From Polyangium fumosum (GTDB lineage: Bacteria; Myxococcota_A; Polyangia; Polyangiales; Polyangiaceae), in the NCBI RefSeq assembly GCF_005144585.1, contig NZ_SSMQ01000098.1, positions 1 to 37,254 on the forward strand: 37,254 nt of DNA, in the 5' to 3' direction. Made by a program: the position numbers and the translations under genes. The notes below the pieces were generated by a model. The model saw nothing but the letters and a program-made list of their open reading frames with translations, was not told where the DNA came from and searched no databases. Of the stretch, positions 9,267 through 18,405 are shown piece after piece (positions within the stretch are counted from its first letter, which is position 1; each line of letters opens with the position of its first letter).

Positions 9267-10567
9267 CAAAATGCCCCTTCGACGCTCACATACCCCGCTC
9301 CCGGCCCGGCCATCCCCCGCACCCGCGCCGTCCCGACCTTCTCCGGGGTCGCCTTCGGCGAAAGCACGAACAACGTCACCCCCGTCGCGAGCACGACGCC
9401 CCCCACGATGAACGTCGCCGTGCTCGCATTGCCGAGCGCCCAGAACCGCTCGACCGTCTTCATGCCTTCGACGCCACACGCGAAGTTCGCGTCACACACC
9501 GCGTCGACCTCGCTCTTCTGCGCGACCGCGAGCCCGCCGAGCACGCTGCCCACGATGAGCCCCGCGCCGCCCACGCCCATCGCCGCGATCCCGCCGATTG
9601 CCCATGGATGCATCCCGGGCTTGGGCGGCGCAATCGGCTTCGGGGGCGGCGGCAAGGGCTCCGTGGGGAGCGGCTGGCTTTCGTTCTTCGCCTCCTGCGT
9701 CGCGCCCGGCGTCAGCTCGAGGATCTTTCGATCCCCCTGCTCCAGCCGCACCGTTCGCTCCTGCGGCGGGCGCCCCGGGACCTCCACGCGGAATGCATAT
9801 TCACCGGGATCCAGGGGCATCGAGGCGCCCAGGGCCTTCGGGTCGAGCGTGGTATTGCCCCGCGTCACGACGACCCCCTCGGGCACCTCGCCCGCCCACA
9901 CGAGCTTGAGCCGCGGCGCCTCTGCGTCGAGTTTTTTCCGTTGCACCTCCGCGAGCCGCGCGCGTTCGGCGTGACGCTCGCGCAGCGGGCTCTTCATCGC
10001 CGCGAAAATCCCGAGGTACGCCGTGTAATGCCCGAGCGCCGTCGCGGTCCGGCCCCGGGTGGTTTCGCATTCGGCGAGTGCGTACAACGTCCCCGGCGTC
10101 GGATCGATTCGCAGGCTTTCTTCGAGCGAGGCGCACGCCTCGGCATGACGGCCGGCTTCCTGGTGCGCGACGGCCCGGTTGAAGAGGATCTCCGCCAGGA
10201 GCTTCTTTTCCTGCTCCTCGGCGACCCGCGCCCGATCGGTGTGTTTTTCGCGCAGCGGGCTCTTCATCGTCGCGTAGAGTTCGAGGTACTCCCTGTAATG
10301 CGCGAGCGCCTGATCGAGCTTCTTGATCTGCACCTCGCACTCGGCGAGCGCGTGCAACGTCCCGGGCTTCGGATCGAGCACGTGGCTTTGTTCGAGCAGC
10401 GGGCACGCCTCGGCGTATCGCCCGGCTTGCACCTCCGCGACGGCGGCGTCGAAGAGCTTCCCCGCGGCCGCTTGTTGCGCCGGCGTGGGCGCGGCGGACG
10501 CCATGCCTCCCGGGAGCCCGAGGCCCGCGCAGAGGAGCCCCACGAAGAACCATCGTGCCTTACGCAT
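9266..10567 (-). CDS. TPR protein with signal peptide, PEGA-like domain and two TM segments (cassette 1)
   Basis: A 433-residue protein. A signal peptide ends near ASA-AP (residue 25). Two duplicated TPR-like modules follow (about 30-110 and 110-195), each with the motif LDPxPGTLxALAECE then YxxYLxxxAxMKSPLRExH. Next is a PEGA-like beta domain (about 200-285, MPLDPGEYAFRVEVPG), a Pro-rich linker, and two hydrophobic helices (about 315-340 and 375-400) flanking a loop with KSEVDAVCDANFACG. The C-terminus is GAGYVSVEGAF. The paralogue at 26792-27820 has the same architecture with one TPR module. TPR and PEGA-like parts should lie outside the cytoplasm and bind partners, plausibly the lipoproteins encoded beside it. 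The ATG at 10567 has a good ribosome binding site (AAAGGTGG). The frame is open to 11149, but that part overlaps the lipoprotein gene at 10600. Confidence 0.82.
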   Translation of the reverse strand: MRKARWFFVGLLCAGLGLPGGMASAAPTPAQQAAAGKLFDAAVAEVQAGRYAEACPLLEQSHVLDPKPGTLHALAECEVQIKKLDQALAHYREYLELYATMKSPLREKHTDRARVAEEQEKKLLAEILFNRAVAHQEAGRHAEACASLEESLRIDPTPGTLYALAECETTRGRTATALGHYTAYLGIFAAMKSPLRERHAERARLAEVQRKKLDAEAPRLKLVWAGEVPEGVVVTRGNTTLDPKALGASMPLDPGEYAFRVEVPGRPPQERTVRLEQGDRKILELTPGATQEAKNESQPLPTEPLPPPPKPIAPPKPGMHPWAIGGIAAMGVGGAGLIVGSVLGGLAVAQKSEVDAVCDANFACGVEGMKTVERFWALGNASTATFIVGGVVLATGVTLFVLSPKATPEKVGTARVRGMAGPGAGYVSVEGAF

Positions 10568-10599
10568 GTCGTGCCCACCTTTGCTGCATGGTTCGTGCG

Positions 10600-12267
10600 T
10601 CACGGCGCGAGCCGGACGCTGAAGATGTCGGCGCCGCCGCTGCTCGTGACGGTTCCGAGCGGGGCGCCGAACACGATTTGCTGCTCGAAGCTGCCACCCA
10701 CGATCGTGTCGCCTTTGGCGTCGACGGTGATGGCCCAGCCCGTCTGGGAGCCTGTCCCACCAAACGTCCTCGTCCAGAGCGGAGCCCAATCGAATGCGGC
10801 GAGCTTCACGACGAATGTATCGGGACCATCGCTCGTCGTGATCGTGCCGGAGCCGAAATCGATCGACCCGTTGAAGTGCCCGGTCACGACCACGTTCCCC
10901 GCGCCGTCCGCCGCGATCCCGGTGCCCTGCGAGGTTCCGTCGATCCCGAAGCGCATGCTGCGCACGTGGTTCCCGTTCGAGCCGGCGAGCTCGGCCACGT
11001 ACCCGTCGAGCATTCCTGCGGCCGTCATCTCGCCGCCGCCGAAATTGAGCGTGTCCACGAAGCGCCCGGTGACGAGGACGTTGCCGTTCGGCGCGGCGAC
11101 GATGCTTCCAGGGAATTGGTTCCCGGTTGAACCGAAGAGCTTGCTCCACACGTGAGCGCCGGTCGCCCCGTCGTACACCGCGACCACGAGATCATAATTG
11201 CCGCCGCCCAGCAAGAGGCCGCCGCCGAGATCCGCACCGATCGCCCCACTGGTCCACGCCTCGCCCGCGACGGCGACGTTGCCGTTCTTCATGACCGTGA
11301 TGCGCCGTCCTCGTTGAGTGCTTTGGTTGACGAAAATCCGGCTCCAGCGATGGTTCCCCGCGGAATCGTAGCTCGCCACGAACAAGTCGTCCTCGTCGGG
11401 GGTCGTGGCGGCGCCCCCGAGGCTCACGCTGTCGTTCATCACCGACCCCGTGACGTACAGGTTCCCTGCCGCGTCGATGTCCACGTCCTGCGCGGATTCC
11501 TCGTTCACTGTGCCGAAACTCTTGCTCCAGATGTGCGTGCCGGTGGCGTCGATCGTGGCGATGAAGATATCGCTGCCTAAGCCCTTCAGGGCGCTTCCAC
11601 CGAAATGGATCATCCCGCTGAACTCGCCCACCACCGTGACATGGCCCGCCGGGCTCACGGCCACGCCGCGGGCGACAGCAAGTCCCTCGCAGGGATATCT
11701 TTTCTCCCATTGCATCGCGCCATCCGGGCCGATCTTCGCAACGTAAACGCTGCCAGGGCCCGAGCTGCCCAATACGTCCACGAACCCCGCGACGACGTAT
11801 CCGCCGTCGGGTGTGACCGCCACGTCGGAGATCCCATCGAGCATCGGGTCGACGAGGTTGCCTGGCGGCGTGAACGCGGCCTCGGGCGCGCCCGTGCACG
11901 CGACCCTGCCATCACAATCCTCATCCTCGGGCACAGAGCAATATTCGACCACCGGGAGGATCTGTCCCTCGCAGGGGCCCCACCCCATGCCGTTGTCCCC
12001 ACAGATCTCGTATCCGGCTTTGCAGATGCCGACGCCCTCCGTGCCAGCGGGCCCCGAATAACACGCCCTGAACTCGCCCGGGATGCACGGCTCACTCGTC
12101 CCGCCGGTCCCCCCCGTCGAGCTCGACGAGGCCCCTCCGCCGCCCCCCGCCTGCCCCCCGCCGCCCGCGGCTTCCCCCGCGTGATACGGATTGTCCCCCC
12201 CGAGGACCTGCACACAGCTCGCCGCCGTGAACAACACCGCGACACCAAGCAGCTTCCAGGCTCGCAT
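10600..12267 (-). CDS. SBBP-type beta-propeller lipoprotein (cassette 1)
   Basis: A 555-residue lipoprotein. The signal MRAWKLLGVAVLFTAASC is nearly identical in pattern to that of the 7326-9266 product, and the mature N-terminus CVQVLGGDNPY shares the cassette motif. A Gly/Ser-rich linker (about 33-60) leads to a small Cys-containing segment (CIPGEFRACYSG...CKAGYEIC, about 61-110). The rest is about seven repeats of the SBBP/beta-propeller kind: GDxxVTGxFxGxxxFGG alternating with DxFVxKLxxxGxxxWxxxFGG. Such propellers bind ligands or proteins at the surface. It starts 9 nt after the kinase stop codon, so it is the second gene of the operon, and is followed after 32 nt by the TPR gene. The second cassette lacks a separate propeller gene; its Cys-rich lipoprotein carries a propeller-like C-terminus instead. 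Confidence 0.85.
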   Translation of the reverse strand: MRAWKLLGVAVLFTAASCVQVLGGDNPYHAGEAAGGGGQAGGGGGASSSSTGGTGGTSEPCIPGEFRACYSGPAGTEGVGICKAGYEICGDNGMGWGPCEGQILPVVEYCSVPEDEDCDGRVACTGAPEAAFTPPGNLVDPMLDGISDVAVTPDGGYVVAGFVDVLGSSGPGSVYVAKIGPDGAMQWEKRYPCEGLAVARGVAVSPAGHVTVVGEFSGMIHFGGSALKGLGSDIFIATIDATGTHIWSKSFGTVNEESAQDVDIDAAGNLYVTGSVMNDSVSLGGAATTPDEDDLFVASYDSAGNHRWSRIFVNQSTQRGRRITVMKNGNVAVAGEAWTSGAIGADLGGGLLLGGGNYDLVVAVYDGATGAHVWSKLFGSTGNQFPGSIVAAPNGNVLVTGRFVDTLNFGGGEMTAAGMLDGYVAELAGSNGNHVRSMRFGIDGTSQGTGIAADGAGNVVVTGHFNGSIDFGSGTITTSDGPDTFVVKLAAFDWAPLWTRTFGGTGSQTGWAITVDAKGDTIVGGSFEQQIVFGAPLGTVTSSGGADIFSVRLAP

Positions 12268-12276
12268 CCAAACGCC

Positions 12277-13770
12277 TCAATCCCTGCTCCACGTCGACTT
12301 CGGTTTCGCCGTTTTCCCGGCCGGCGTCCCGCTGGTCTTCGTGGATTGCGTCGTCGTCGCCGGCGTGCTCGTCGGCGCCTTCGCAGCCGCGCTCACCACA
12401 GGCGAAGCGCTCGCCGACGCAATCGCCGCGGCCGCCACCTCCACCGTCTCCACCGGCGCCGCCGGCACGACCACGGGCGCGGTCGCCGCCACGACAGGCT
12501 GCGCCGACGGCGCCGCCGCGGCCGGCTCCGGCGTCTTGGCTTCCTCGCGCGACGAGAGCGCCAAGAAAAGAACGACCGCCACGAGCAAACACGCGAGCCC
12601 CACGCCTGCGGCGATGAGCCCCGTCGGCGGCCTTCGCCCCGCCGGCACCGCGGTCATCCCGCTCCCGAGCGGCGTCATGACCGGGCCCATCGGCGTCCCT
12701 GCCTGCCCCACCGGCGTCATCACGCCGAACTCCGCCCCGCTCGGCAACGGGGCGCGCCTTGGCGCCATCGGCGTCGTCGCCTGCGTGTCCAGCGTGCTGA
12801 TCGCCACCTCAGACGGGCGCGACGCGAACGACGGTCGCGGGAACGCCCCCGGCGGGAAAACCCCCGAGCCGCCGAGCCCCGGCTGCGCCACCCCGAGCGC
12901 CTCGGCGAGCGCCTTGACCGCGCTCGTGGCCGACGGGAACCTCTCGGACGGCGTCTTCGCCGTGGCCCGCGCGAACCAGCCATCAAACGCAGGCGGCAAG
13001 CTCACGCCGAGCCGACCGGCCCGCGCGGACGCCGGCTCGCGTGGCCCGATCGCGGCCTGCGCGGCGAATGCGAAGACGTTCGCGCCGCCGCGCGATTCTT
13101 CGAACCAATACGCTTTGCCCACGAGGAGCGTGAACGCGATCATCCCGAGCGCGAAAATATCAGTCGCGGGCGAGACCGACGATTCCATCAAGAACTGCTC
13201 GGGCGCCATGTAAAGCGGCGTGCCGAGCGATTGCGTCGCGCCCGCCGCCGTGGAGCCGGCGGCCACGATCTTGGCGATCCCGAAATCGAGCACCTTGATC
13301 CGAGGGGGGCCGTCCTCGCGCTCGCAGAGGAACAGATTGTCCGGCTTGAGGTCGCGGTGGACGATGTGGGCCCGGTGCGTCTTGTCGAGCGCGAGCGAGG
13401 TCTGGTGCAGGTGCGAGACGACCTCCGCCGGCGGCAAGGGGCCCGTGTGGCGGAGCCGCTTGCCGAGCTCCTCGCCGCGCAAAAGCTCCATGACCAGGAA
13501 GGGCATGCCGGTCGCGTCGTCGATGCCCGCGTCGAAGACGTCGACGATGTACTCGCTCTCGATCTCGGCAGCGACACGCGCCTCTTGCCGGAAGCGCCCG
13601 CGCAGGTCGTCGCTCTGGAGGAAGTTCGCGTGCATCACCTTGAGCGCGCGGCGGCGGTTCGTCTCGAGGTGGACGACCTCGTACACGGCCCCCATGCCCC
13701 CCGCGGCGATGCGACGCTCGACGCGGTAACGCCCGGCGAAAATGGATCCGGCTGCCAGATCAGACGACAC
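12277..13770 (-). CDS. Membrane Ser/Thr protein kinase heading cassette 1
   Basis: A 497-residue Hanks-type kinase from GTG 13770. Features are FAGRYRVERRIAAGGMGAVY (Gly-rich loop), Lys44 (ALKVM), HRDLKPDN (138-145), DFG (162-164) and GTPLYMAPEQF; all catalytic residues are present. A Pro/Gly-rich region follows the kinase domain, then one TM helix (about 383-406) and a 90-residue Ala/Pro/Thr-rich tail ending STWSRD, predicted outside the cytoplasm. I prefer GTG 13770 because GAGGAG lies 6 nt upstream, the residue lines up with the GTG of the paralogue at 15628, and the resulting N-terminus matches the length of the third paralogue (25294). The alternative GTG 13803 lies next to the inverted repeat. 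It is the first gene of the operon with the propeller lipoprotein, TPR protein and Cys-rich lipoprotein, which are probable partners or substrates. Confidence 0.9.
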   Translation of the reverse strand: MSSDLAAGSIFAGRYRVERRIAAGGMGAVYEVVHLETNRRRALKVMHANFLQSDDLRGRFRQEARVAAEIESEYIVDVFDAGIDDATGMPFLVMELLRGEELGKRLRHTGPLPPAEVVSHLHQTSLALDKTHRAHIVHRDLKPDNLFLCEREDGPPRIKVLDFGIAKIVAAGSTAAGATQSLGTPLYMAPEQFLMESSVSPATDIFALGMIAFTLLVGKAYWFEESRGGANVFAFAAQAAIGPREPASARAGRLGVSLPPAFDGWFARATAKTPSERFPSATSAVKALAEALGVAQPGLGGSGVFPPGAFPRPSFASRPSEVAISTLDTQATTPMAPRRAPLPSGAEFGVMTPVGQAGTPMGPVMTPLGSGMTAVPAGRRPPTGLIAAGVGLACLLVAVVLFLALSSREEAKTPEPAAAAPSAQPVVAATAPVVVPAAPVETVEVAAAAIASASASPVVSAAAKAPTSTPATTTQSTKTSGTPAGKTAKPKSTWSRD

Positions 13771-13805
13771 GACCCGCTCCTCGACAAAGATCCCGCCGTT
13801 CACAT

Positions 13806-13819
13806 GTTTGCATGCAAAC
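13806..13819 (-). promoter_or_regulatory. Palindromic operator-like site upstream of cassette 1 kinase
   Basis: GTTTGCATGCAAAC is a perfect 14-bp palindrome 35 nt upstream of the GTG start and just downstream of the predicted transcription start. The same form, GTTTGC-N2-GCAAAC, occurs at 15667-15680 before the paralogous kinase. This fits a repressor site or a conserved 5'-leader element. Confidence 0.6.
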
Positions 13820-13832
13820 GGTTTTCCGTCGC

Positions 13833-13861
13833 AGTAGACGGCCAGTTGCCAGCGAAGTCAA
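13833..13861 (-). promoter_or_regulatory. Sigma-70-like promoter of cassette 1
   Basis: On the minus strand TTGACT (13856-13861) and TCTACT (13833-13838) are separated by exactly 17 nt. They match the -35 and -10 consensus at 5/6 and 4/6 positions. The block is conserved, with small changes, upstream of the paralogous kinase (15692-15720). Confidence 0.55.
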
Positions 13862-13951
13862 GCTTCGGGGGGTGCGGGAGGGCGCGGACGCGGGAGGGAA
13901 CCGGGTCCGTCGGAAGCGATGCGGCGTCCTGCGCGCGAGGATGTGCGAGGC

Positions 13952-15628
<1,677 letters not shown>

Positions 15629-15666
15629 GACGCGCTCCGTCGATGCGGAAATCTTCTGGTTGCATG

Positions 15667-15680
15667 GTTTGCACGCAAAC
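15667..15680 (-). promoter_or_regulatory. Operator-like inverted repeat upstream of orphan kinase
   Basis: GTTTGCACGCAAAC has perfect 6-bp arms around AC and lies 38 nt upstream of GTG 15628. It corresponds in sequence and position to the palindrome at 13806-13819. Confidence 0.6.
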
Positions 15681-15691
15681 GATTTTCCTGT

Positions 15692-15720
15692 GCAGTACGG
15701 CCTGTCGTGGGCGAAGTCAA
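15692..15720 (-). promoter_or_regulatory. Promoter-like region of orphan kinase
   Basis: TTGACT (15715-15720) and the TACTGC segment (15692-15697) are 17 nt apart. The -35 is good and the -10 weak; relative to the paralogous promoter two bases are missing near the -10. The flanking sequence (GGCCG, GGAAAA, GCTTGACTTCGC) is shared between the two promoters. Confidence 0.45.
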
Positions 15721-15764
15721 GCGTTCGAGGGGCACGGAGAACACTCGGACCCGGTAGGAATGCT

Positions 15765-16272
15765 GCTCGGACGCGAACGTCGAGGGCTCGGACGTGAAGG
15801 GGGTATCGCTCGGACGCGAACGGCGAGGGCTCGGACGCGAAGGGAGTATCGCTCGGACGCGAACGGCGAGGGCTCGGACACGAGCGCCAAGGGCTAGGAC
15901 ACGAACGGCGAGGGCTCGGAGGCGAACGTCGAGGGCTCGGACGCGAACGAGGTACCGCTCGTACGCGAACGTCGAGGGCTCGGACGCGAACGCCGAGGGC
16001 TCGGACGCGAACGCCGAGGGCTAGGACGCGAACGCCGAGGGCTCGGACGCGAACGCCGAGGGCTAGAACGCGAAGGGGGTCCCGCTCGTACGCGAACGTC
16101 GAGGGCTCGTACGCGAACGTCGAGGGCTCGTACGCGAACGTCGAGGGCTCGGACGCGAACGCCGAAGGCTCGTACGCGAACGCCGAAGGCTCGGACGCGA
16201 ACGCCGAAGGCTCGTACGCGAACGCCGAAGGCTCGGACACGAATGCCGAAGGCTCGGACGCGAGACCGTCTA
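15765..16272. repeat. 21-bp minisatellite, about 24 tandem units
   Basis: Units beginning GCTCGGACGCGA or close variants start at 15765, 15786, 15808, 15829, 15851 and then every 21-22 nt to 16252. Most are 21 nt. Four 22-nt variants (starting 15786, 15829, 15935, 16062) end in GGGGTATC-, GAGGTACC- or GGGGTCCC-like sequence and break the array into higher-order blocks. Each standard unit has arms CTCGG and CCGAG around a 9-nt loop, so every unit can form a small hairpin. Because 21 is a multiple of 3 the array stays open in several frames (for example SEPSAFA repeats), but no start or ribosome binding site supports translation. It directly abuts the first aldo/keto-reductase fragment and lies upstream of the orphan kinase promoter. 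Confidence 0.93.
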
Positions 16273-16437
16273 CCCGTGCACCTTCCGCCCGAACGCCCGC
16301 ATCCACTTCGCCTCGTCCTCGCTGAGCGGCCCTTTTTCGAGCGCCGCGAGATTGTCCTCGAGCTCGGCCCGGTTCTTCGGCCCCGTCAGCGCCAGGTCCA
16401 CGTGCGGGCTCGAAAGCTGGAATCGATAACAGTCGGG
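16271..16437 (-). pseudogene. 3'-end fragment 1 of the aldo/keto-reductase-like gene
   Basis: These roughly 167 nt match the last 55 codons of the gene at 18406-19191 with only about three differences seen by eye. Homology begins exactly at the stop codon (TAG here) and stops abruptly near 16437. The encoded residues include LTGPKNRAELEDNLAA and KWMRAFGRKVHG. No start codon or upstream part is present. It is one of two truncated copies at this locus. Confidence 0.88.
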
Positions 16438-16443
16438 CGCGTA

Positions 16444-16472
16444 TTGACGTTGTTTTGGAAGGGGGGTAGGCT
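16444..16472 (+). promoter_or_regulatory. Candidate promoter of cargo 1 genes
   Basis: TTGACG (16444-16449), a 17-nt spacer and TAGGCT (16467-16472) lie a few bases after the end of fragment 1 and 17 nt before the GTG at 16490. The -35 is 5/6 and the -10 is 3/6 of consensus. Confidence 0.45.
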
Positions 16473-16489
16473 GACGACAGAGGCGAAAT

Positions 16490-16717
16490 GTGCGAAACTT
16501 TCACCTGCTCTTCCTGCTGGCGGCCCTCTCGCAGGGCTGCATCGATGAAAAAATGGAGCCGAAGTGTCCCAGCACCGAGGATTGTGCCGTGGGTAGAGAC
16601 ACCTGCTTCAACCGTTGCGACCAGTTTCGCGCCCCAATAAGTTGCGCAGATTGTTGCAATGATACGTTCAAAAAATGCGACGACTGTCGAAGTTATGATT
16701 GGCTGCAATGCAAGTGA
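16490..16717 (+). CDS. Small Cys-rich secreted protein (cargo 1)
   Basis: A 75-residue protein from a GTG start. MRNFHLLFLLAALSQGC is a short signal, possibly lipoprotein-type although SQGC is not a canonical lipobox. The mature part is hydrophilic with ten further Cys residues in patterns CPSTEDC, CFNRC, CADCC, CDDC and LQCK, suggesting a disulfide-rich fold. I do not recognise the family. Codon use is less GC-biased than in flanking genes, fitting an acquired gene. It has a promoter-like element upstream, and the next gene begins 19 nt after its stop codon, so the two form a small operon. A secreted toxin/inhibitor or its envelope-side antagonist are possible but unproven roles. Confidence 0.6.
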   Translation: MRNFHLLFLLAALSQGCIDEKMEPKCPSTEDCAVGRDTCFNRCDQFRAPISCADCCNDTFKKCDDCRSYDWLQCK

Positions 16718-16736
16718 CTCGAGTTGGAGGCCTACC

Positions 16737-17141
16737 ATGCGGCGCGCTTTCGTTGCCCCCTTTGTGTTCTCCGTCATGTCGATTTCGTGCGGCCGCGAGG
16801 AACCTCCGCAGTTCGTCCTGCGGTATGAGCAGGTCGCGCATGTGGAAGATTGCCACATGAAGATGACCCATGCGGCCTACCACCAGGATCCTCCGTTCGT
16901 GGGCCTGAAGTACGTTTGTGGGCTTCCGGCGGTGGACCTCGAAGGATGGCCCAAAGAGGATCCCCGATGGACAACGCACCCGACGCCTCCGCTAGGCTTC
17001 ACGATGAGCGTCGGCGATTGCCTGCTGCTCAACGAAACCTTTTATTGTGTTGAATCCGTGAAGCCAGGAGAGGCGACCTTCAGGGCAACGTTCAAGAAGA
17101 CGCGCGGACACGAGGTCCTCATCACGCGCATCCGCCCGTGA
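16737..17141 (+). CDS. Small exported protein of unknown function (cargo 1)
   Basis: A 134-residue protein with a good ribosome binding site (GGAGG, about 7 nt before ATG 16737). MRRAFVAPFVFSVMSISCG is a probable signal sequence, perhaps lipidated at Cys18 although the lipobox is not canonical. The mature part has several strand-like segments (QFVLRYEQVAHVEDC, FVGLKYVCGLP, FTMSVGDCLLL, EATFRATFKKTRGHEVLITR) and Cys residues that could pair. It looks like a compact beta-rich domain. No family is recognised. It is the second gene of the two-gene unit lying between aldo/keto-reductase fragments 1 and 2, and its base composition is clearly less GC-rich than the genome average in this window. Confidence 0.6.
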   Translation: MRRAFVAPFVFSVMSISCGREEPPQFVLRYEQVAHVEDCHMKMTHAAYHQDPPFVGLKYVCGLPAVDLEGWPKEDPRWTTHPTPPLGFTMSVGDCLLLNETFYCVESVKPGEATFRATFKKTRGHEVLITRIRP

Positions 17142-17184
17142 CCTTGCGCGCGAGGGGGCGTCGCCTCTTCCGTCGGCGCCGCCC

Positions 17185-17552
17185 CTACCCGTGCACCTTC
17201 CGCCCGAACGCCCGCATCCACTTCGCCTCGTCCTCGCTGAGCGGCCCTTTTTCGACCGCCGCGAGGTTGTCCTCGAGCTCGGCCCGGTTCTTCGGCCCCG
17301 TCAGCGCCAGGTCCACGTGCGGGCTCGAGAGCTGGAATCGATAACAGTCACCCGCGCTCATCACGGGCCCATCCCAGCCGCTCGGGCGCTTCAGGAGCTT
17401 CCGCCACGCCGTCGCCGTGTACGCGAGCACCGAGGGGGAATGGTCTTTCACGTGCGGAAACACGTCGCGCTCGGCGCCCGGGTGCGCCGCGTTGGAACGC
17501 AGCATCAAAACGTCGAGCGGCGAGTCCGCGGCGAGCGTCCCCGCACGCGGGC
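17185..17552 (-). pseudogene. 3'-end fragment 2 of the aldo/keto-reductase-like gene
   Basis: About 368 nt match the 3' half of 18406-19191 with roughly 14 differences by eye (about 96% identity). As with fragment 1, homology begins exactly at the stop codon (TAG) and ends abruptly, here near 17552. The frame is still open over about 107 codons (AHPGAERDVFPHVKDH, LKRPSGWDGPVMSAGDCYRF), but it lacks the N-terminal half of the barrel, so a functional enzyme is unlikely. Confidence 0.88.
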
Positions 17553-17557
17553 CCAGT

Positions 17558-17914
17558 TTACGTCACGCCATTGTCGATCACCGGAAAGCCTATTTCGGAG
17601 TTGCCGTCCATCGTGAAATGTCCGGGGAAAAGATGCCGCAATTCCACTCCGATCTTGGAAATGGCAAGCTGTAATGCCTGGATCGAATCTGCGCCGTAGG
17701 CGTGCGATGAGCGGACATTTCCCTCCTCGATCGTGATCTCGTAGGGGCAAACCCAGTAGTCAGCCGTCAAGTCTTCCTCCCCTGGAGGTGGTGGCACGTG
17801 TCGAGGCCTCCCGATCCTGATGACAGCCTTTCGCACAGGAGCGTCGGGCGTGTCCCGATACTCGAGTTCGCGTTCCGCGATGGGATCGAGACCGATGGGG
17901 GGCGTCGCTGTCAT
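17558..17914 (-). CDS. Small cytoplasmic protein, DUF6968-like (cargo 2)
   Basis: A 118-residue protein without signal sequence. The arrangement IAERELEYRD, then AVIRIGRPRHVPP, then YWVCPYEITIEEGNVRSSHA, then YGADSIQALQLAISKIGVEL recalls the DUF6968 family of small proteins as I remember it (RIGRP, CPYxI, AYGxDSxQALxLA). That family has no known function; similar small proteins often appear next to toxin-like or variable genes, so an immunity role is a guess. ATG 17914 has a weak purine-rich site upstream. It lies within cargo 2, between fragment 2 and the intact aldo/keto-reductase-like gene, in the opposite orientation to the cargo 1 genes. Its stop codon is only a few bases from the end of fragment 2 homology. 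Confidence 0.65.
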   Translation of the reverse strand: MTATPPIGLDPIAERELEYRDTPDAPVRKAVIRIGRPRHVPPPPGEEDLTADYWVCPYEITIEEGNVRSSHAYGADSIQALQLAISKIGVELRHLFPGHFTMDGNSEIGFPVIDNGVT

Positions 17915-17968
17915 GGCGTTTCTCTTTGTTTCGGTGTAGGTTTTGCGAGCGGTCGAGATGTTCCGTGC

Positions 17969-18286
17969 TCACTTGTTGTGGTTACACTGCTTCAAGCAAC
18001 GCCCGTGTTCCTCCGATGCCGCCCCACGGCACAAGCTTTGTTGCAGCTTCGTTCTGTACTTTCGTTTGTCTGCACACTCTCGCGACAGAAGCTCATAGAT
18101 TCGATAACAATTCGACTCGCAAACGCTACACGTCTCGGCTTGGATTGCTGTGTCCCGCAACCTCGCTTGTGCTGCAATCGTTACAGACAACCATCCAGCC
18201 TCTTGCGGCGAGCCGAACGCGACGGATCTTTCGCCAAACGTCCCAGACAAGAGGAGCGCGCCCAACCCCAGAATCATTTGGCCCAT
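17969..18286 (-). CDS. Small Cys-rich exported protein (cargo 2)
   Basis: A 105-residue protein from ATG 18286, preceded by a GGGGGG ribosome-binding run. MGQMILGLGALLLSGTFG is a probable signal sequence. The mature region is helical-looking and carries Cys pairs: CSVCESNC, a single Cys in LLSRECADK, LCRGAA, and CLKQC near the C-terminus. The pattern is reminiscent of, but not clearly homologous to, the Cys-rich protein of cargo 1. Codon use is markedly A/T-richer than in neighbouring genes. It lies 54 nt upstream of the DUF6968-like gene on the same strand and could form a secreted-effector/partner pair with it. The frame is open further upstream to 18628, but that part is antisense to the aldo/keto-reductase-like gene. 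Confidence 0.6.
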   Translation of the reverse strand: MGQMILGLGALLLSGTFGERSVAFGSPQEAGWLSVTIAAQARLRDTAIQAETCSVCESNCYRIYELLSRECADKRKYRTKLQQSLCRGAASEEHGRCLKQCNHNK

Positions 18287-18405
18287 GACGTCCCCCCACG
18301 CCCTGCGCTTCAATATGCGGGCGCCGCAGGCTATCAGGTACAGCCGCGATGGTCCACGGCCCTTCCAGAAGCCAGAAGCCGTGCTGGCAGATCTCGGTGC
18401 TCCCC

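Noticed and set aside
6801..9974. 1057-residue open frame on the plus strand
   Set aside because: It runs antisense through three supported genes, is Ala/Arg/Val low-complexity and has no domain.
15765..16272. Possible CRISPR array
   Set aside because: Units are contiguous 21-22 nt repeats without unique spacers, and no cas genes are near.
15629..16858. Upstream extension of the orphan kinase frame (up to 968 residues), including SEPSAFA heptapeptide repeats
   Set aside because: The extension reads through the promoter, dyad, minisatellite and antisense of other genes. GTG 15628 has a ribosome binding site and lines up with the paralogue.
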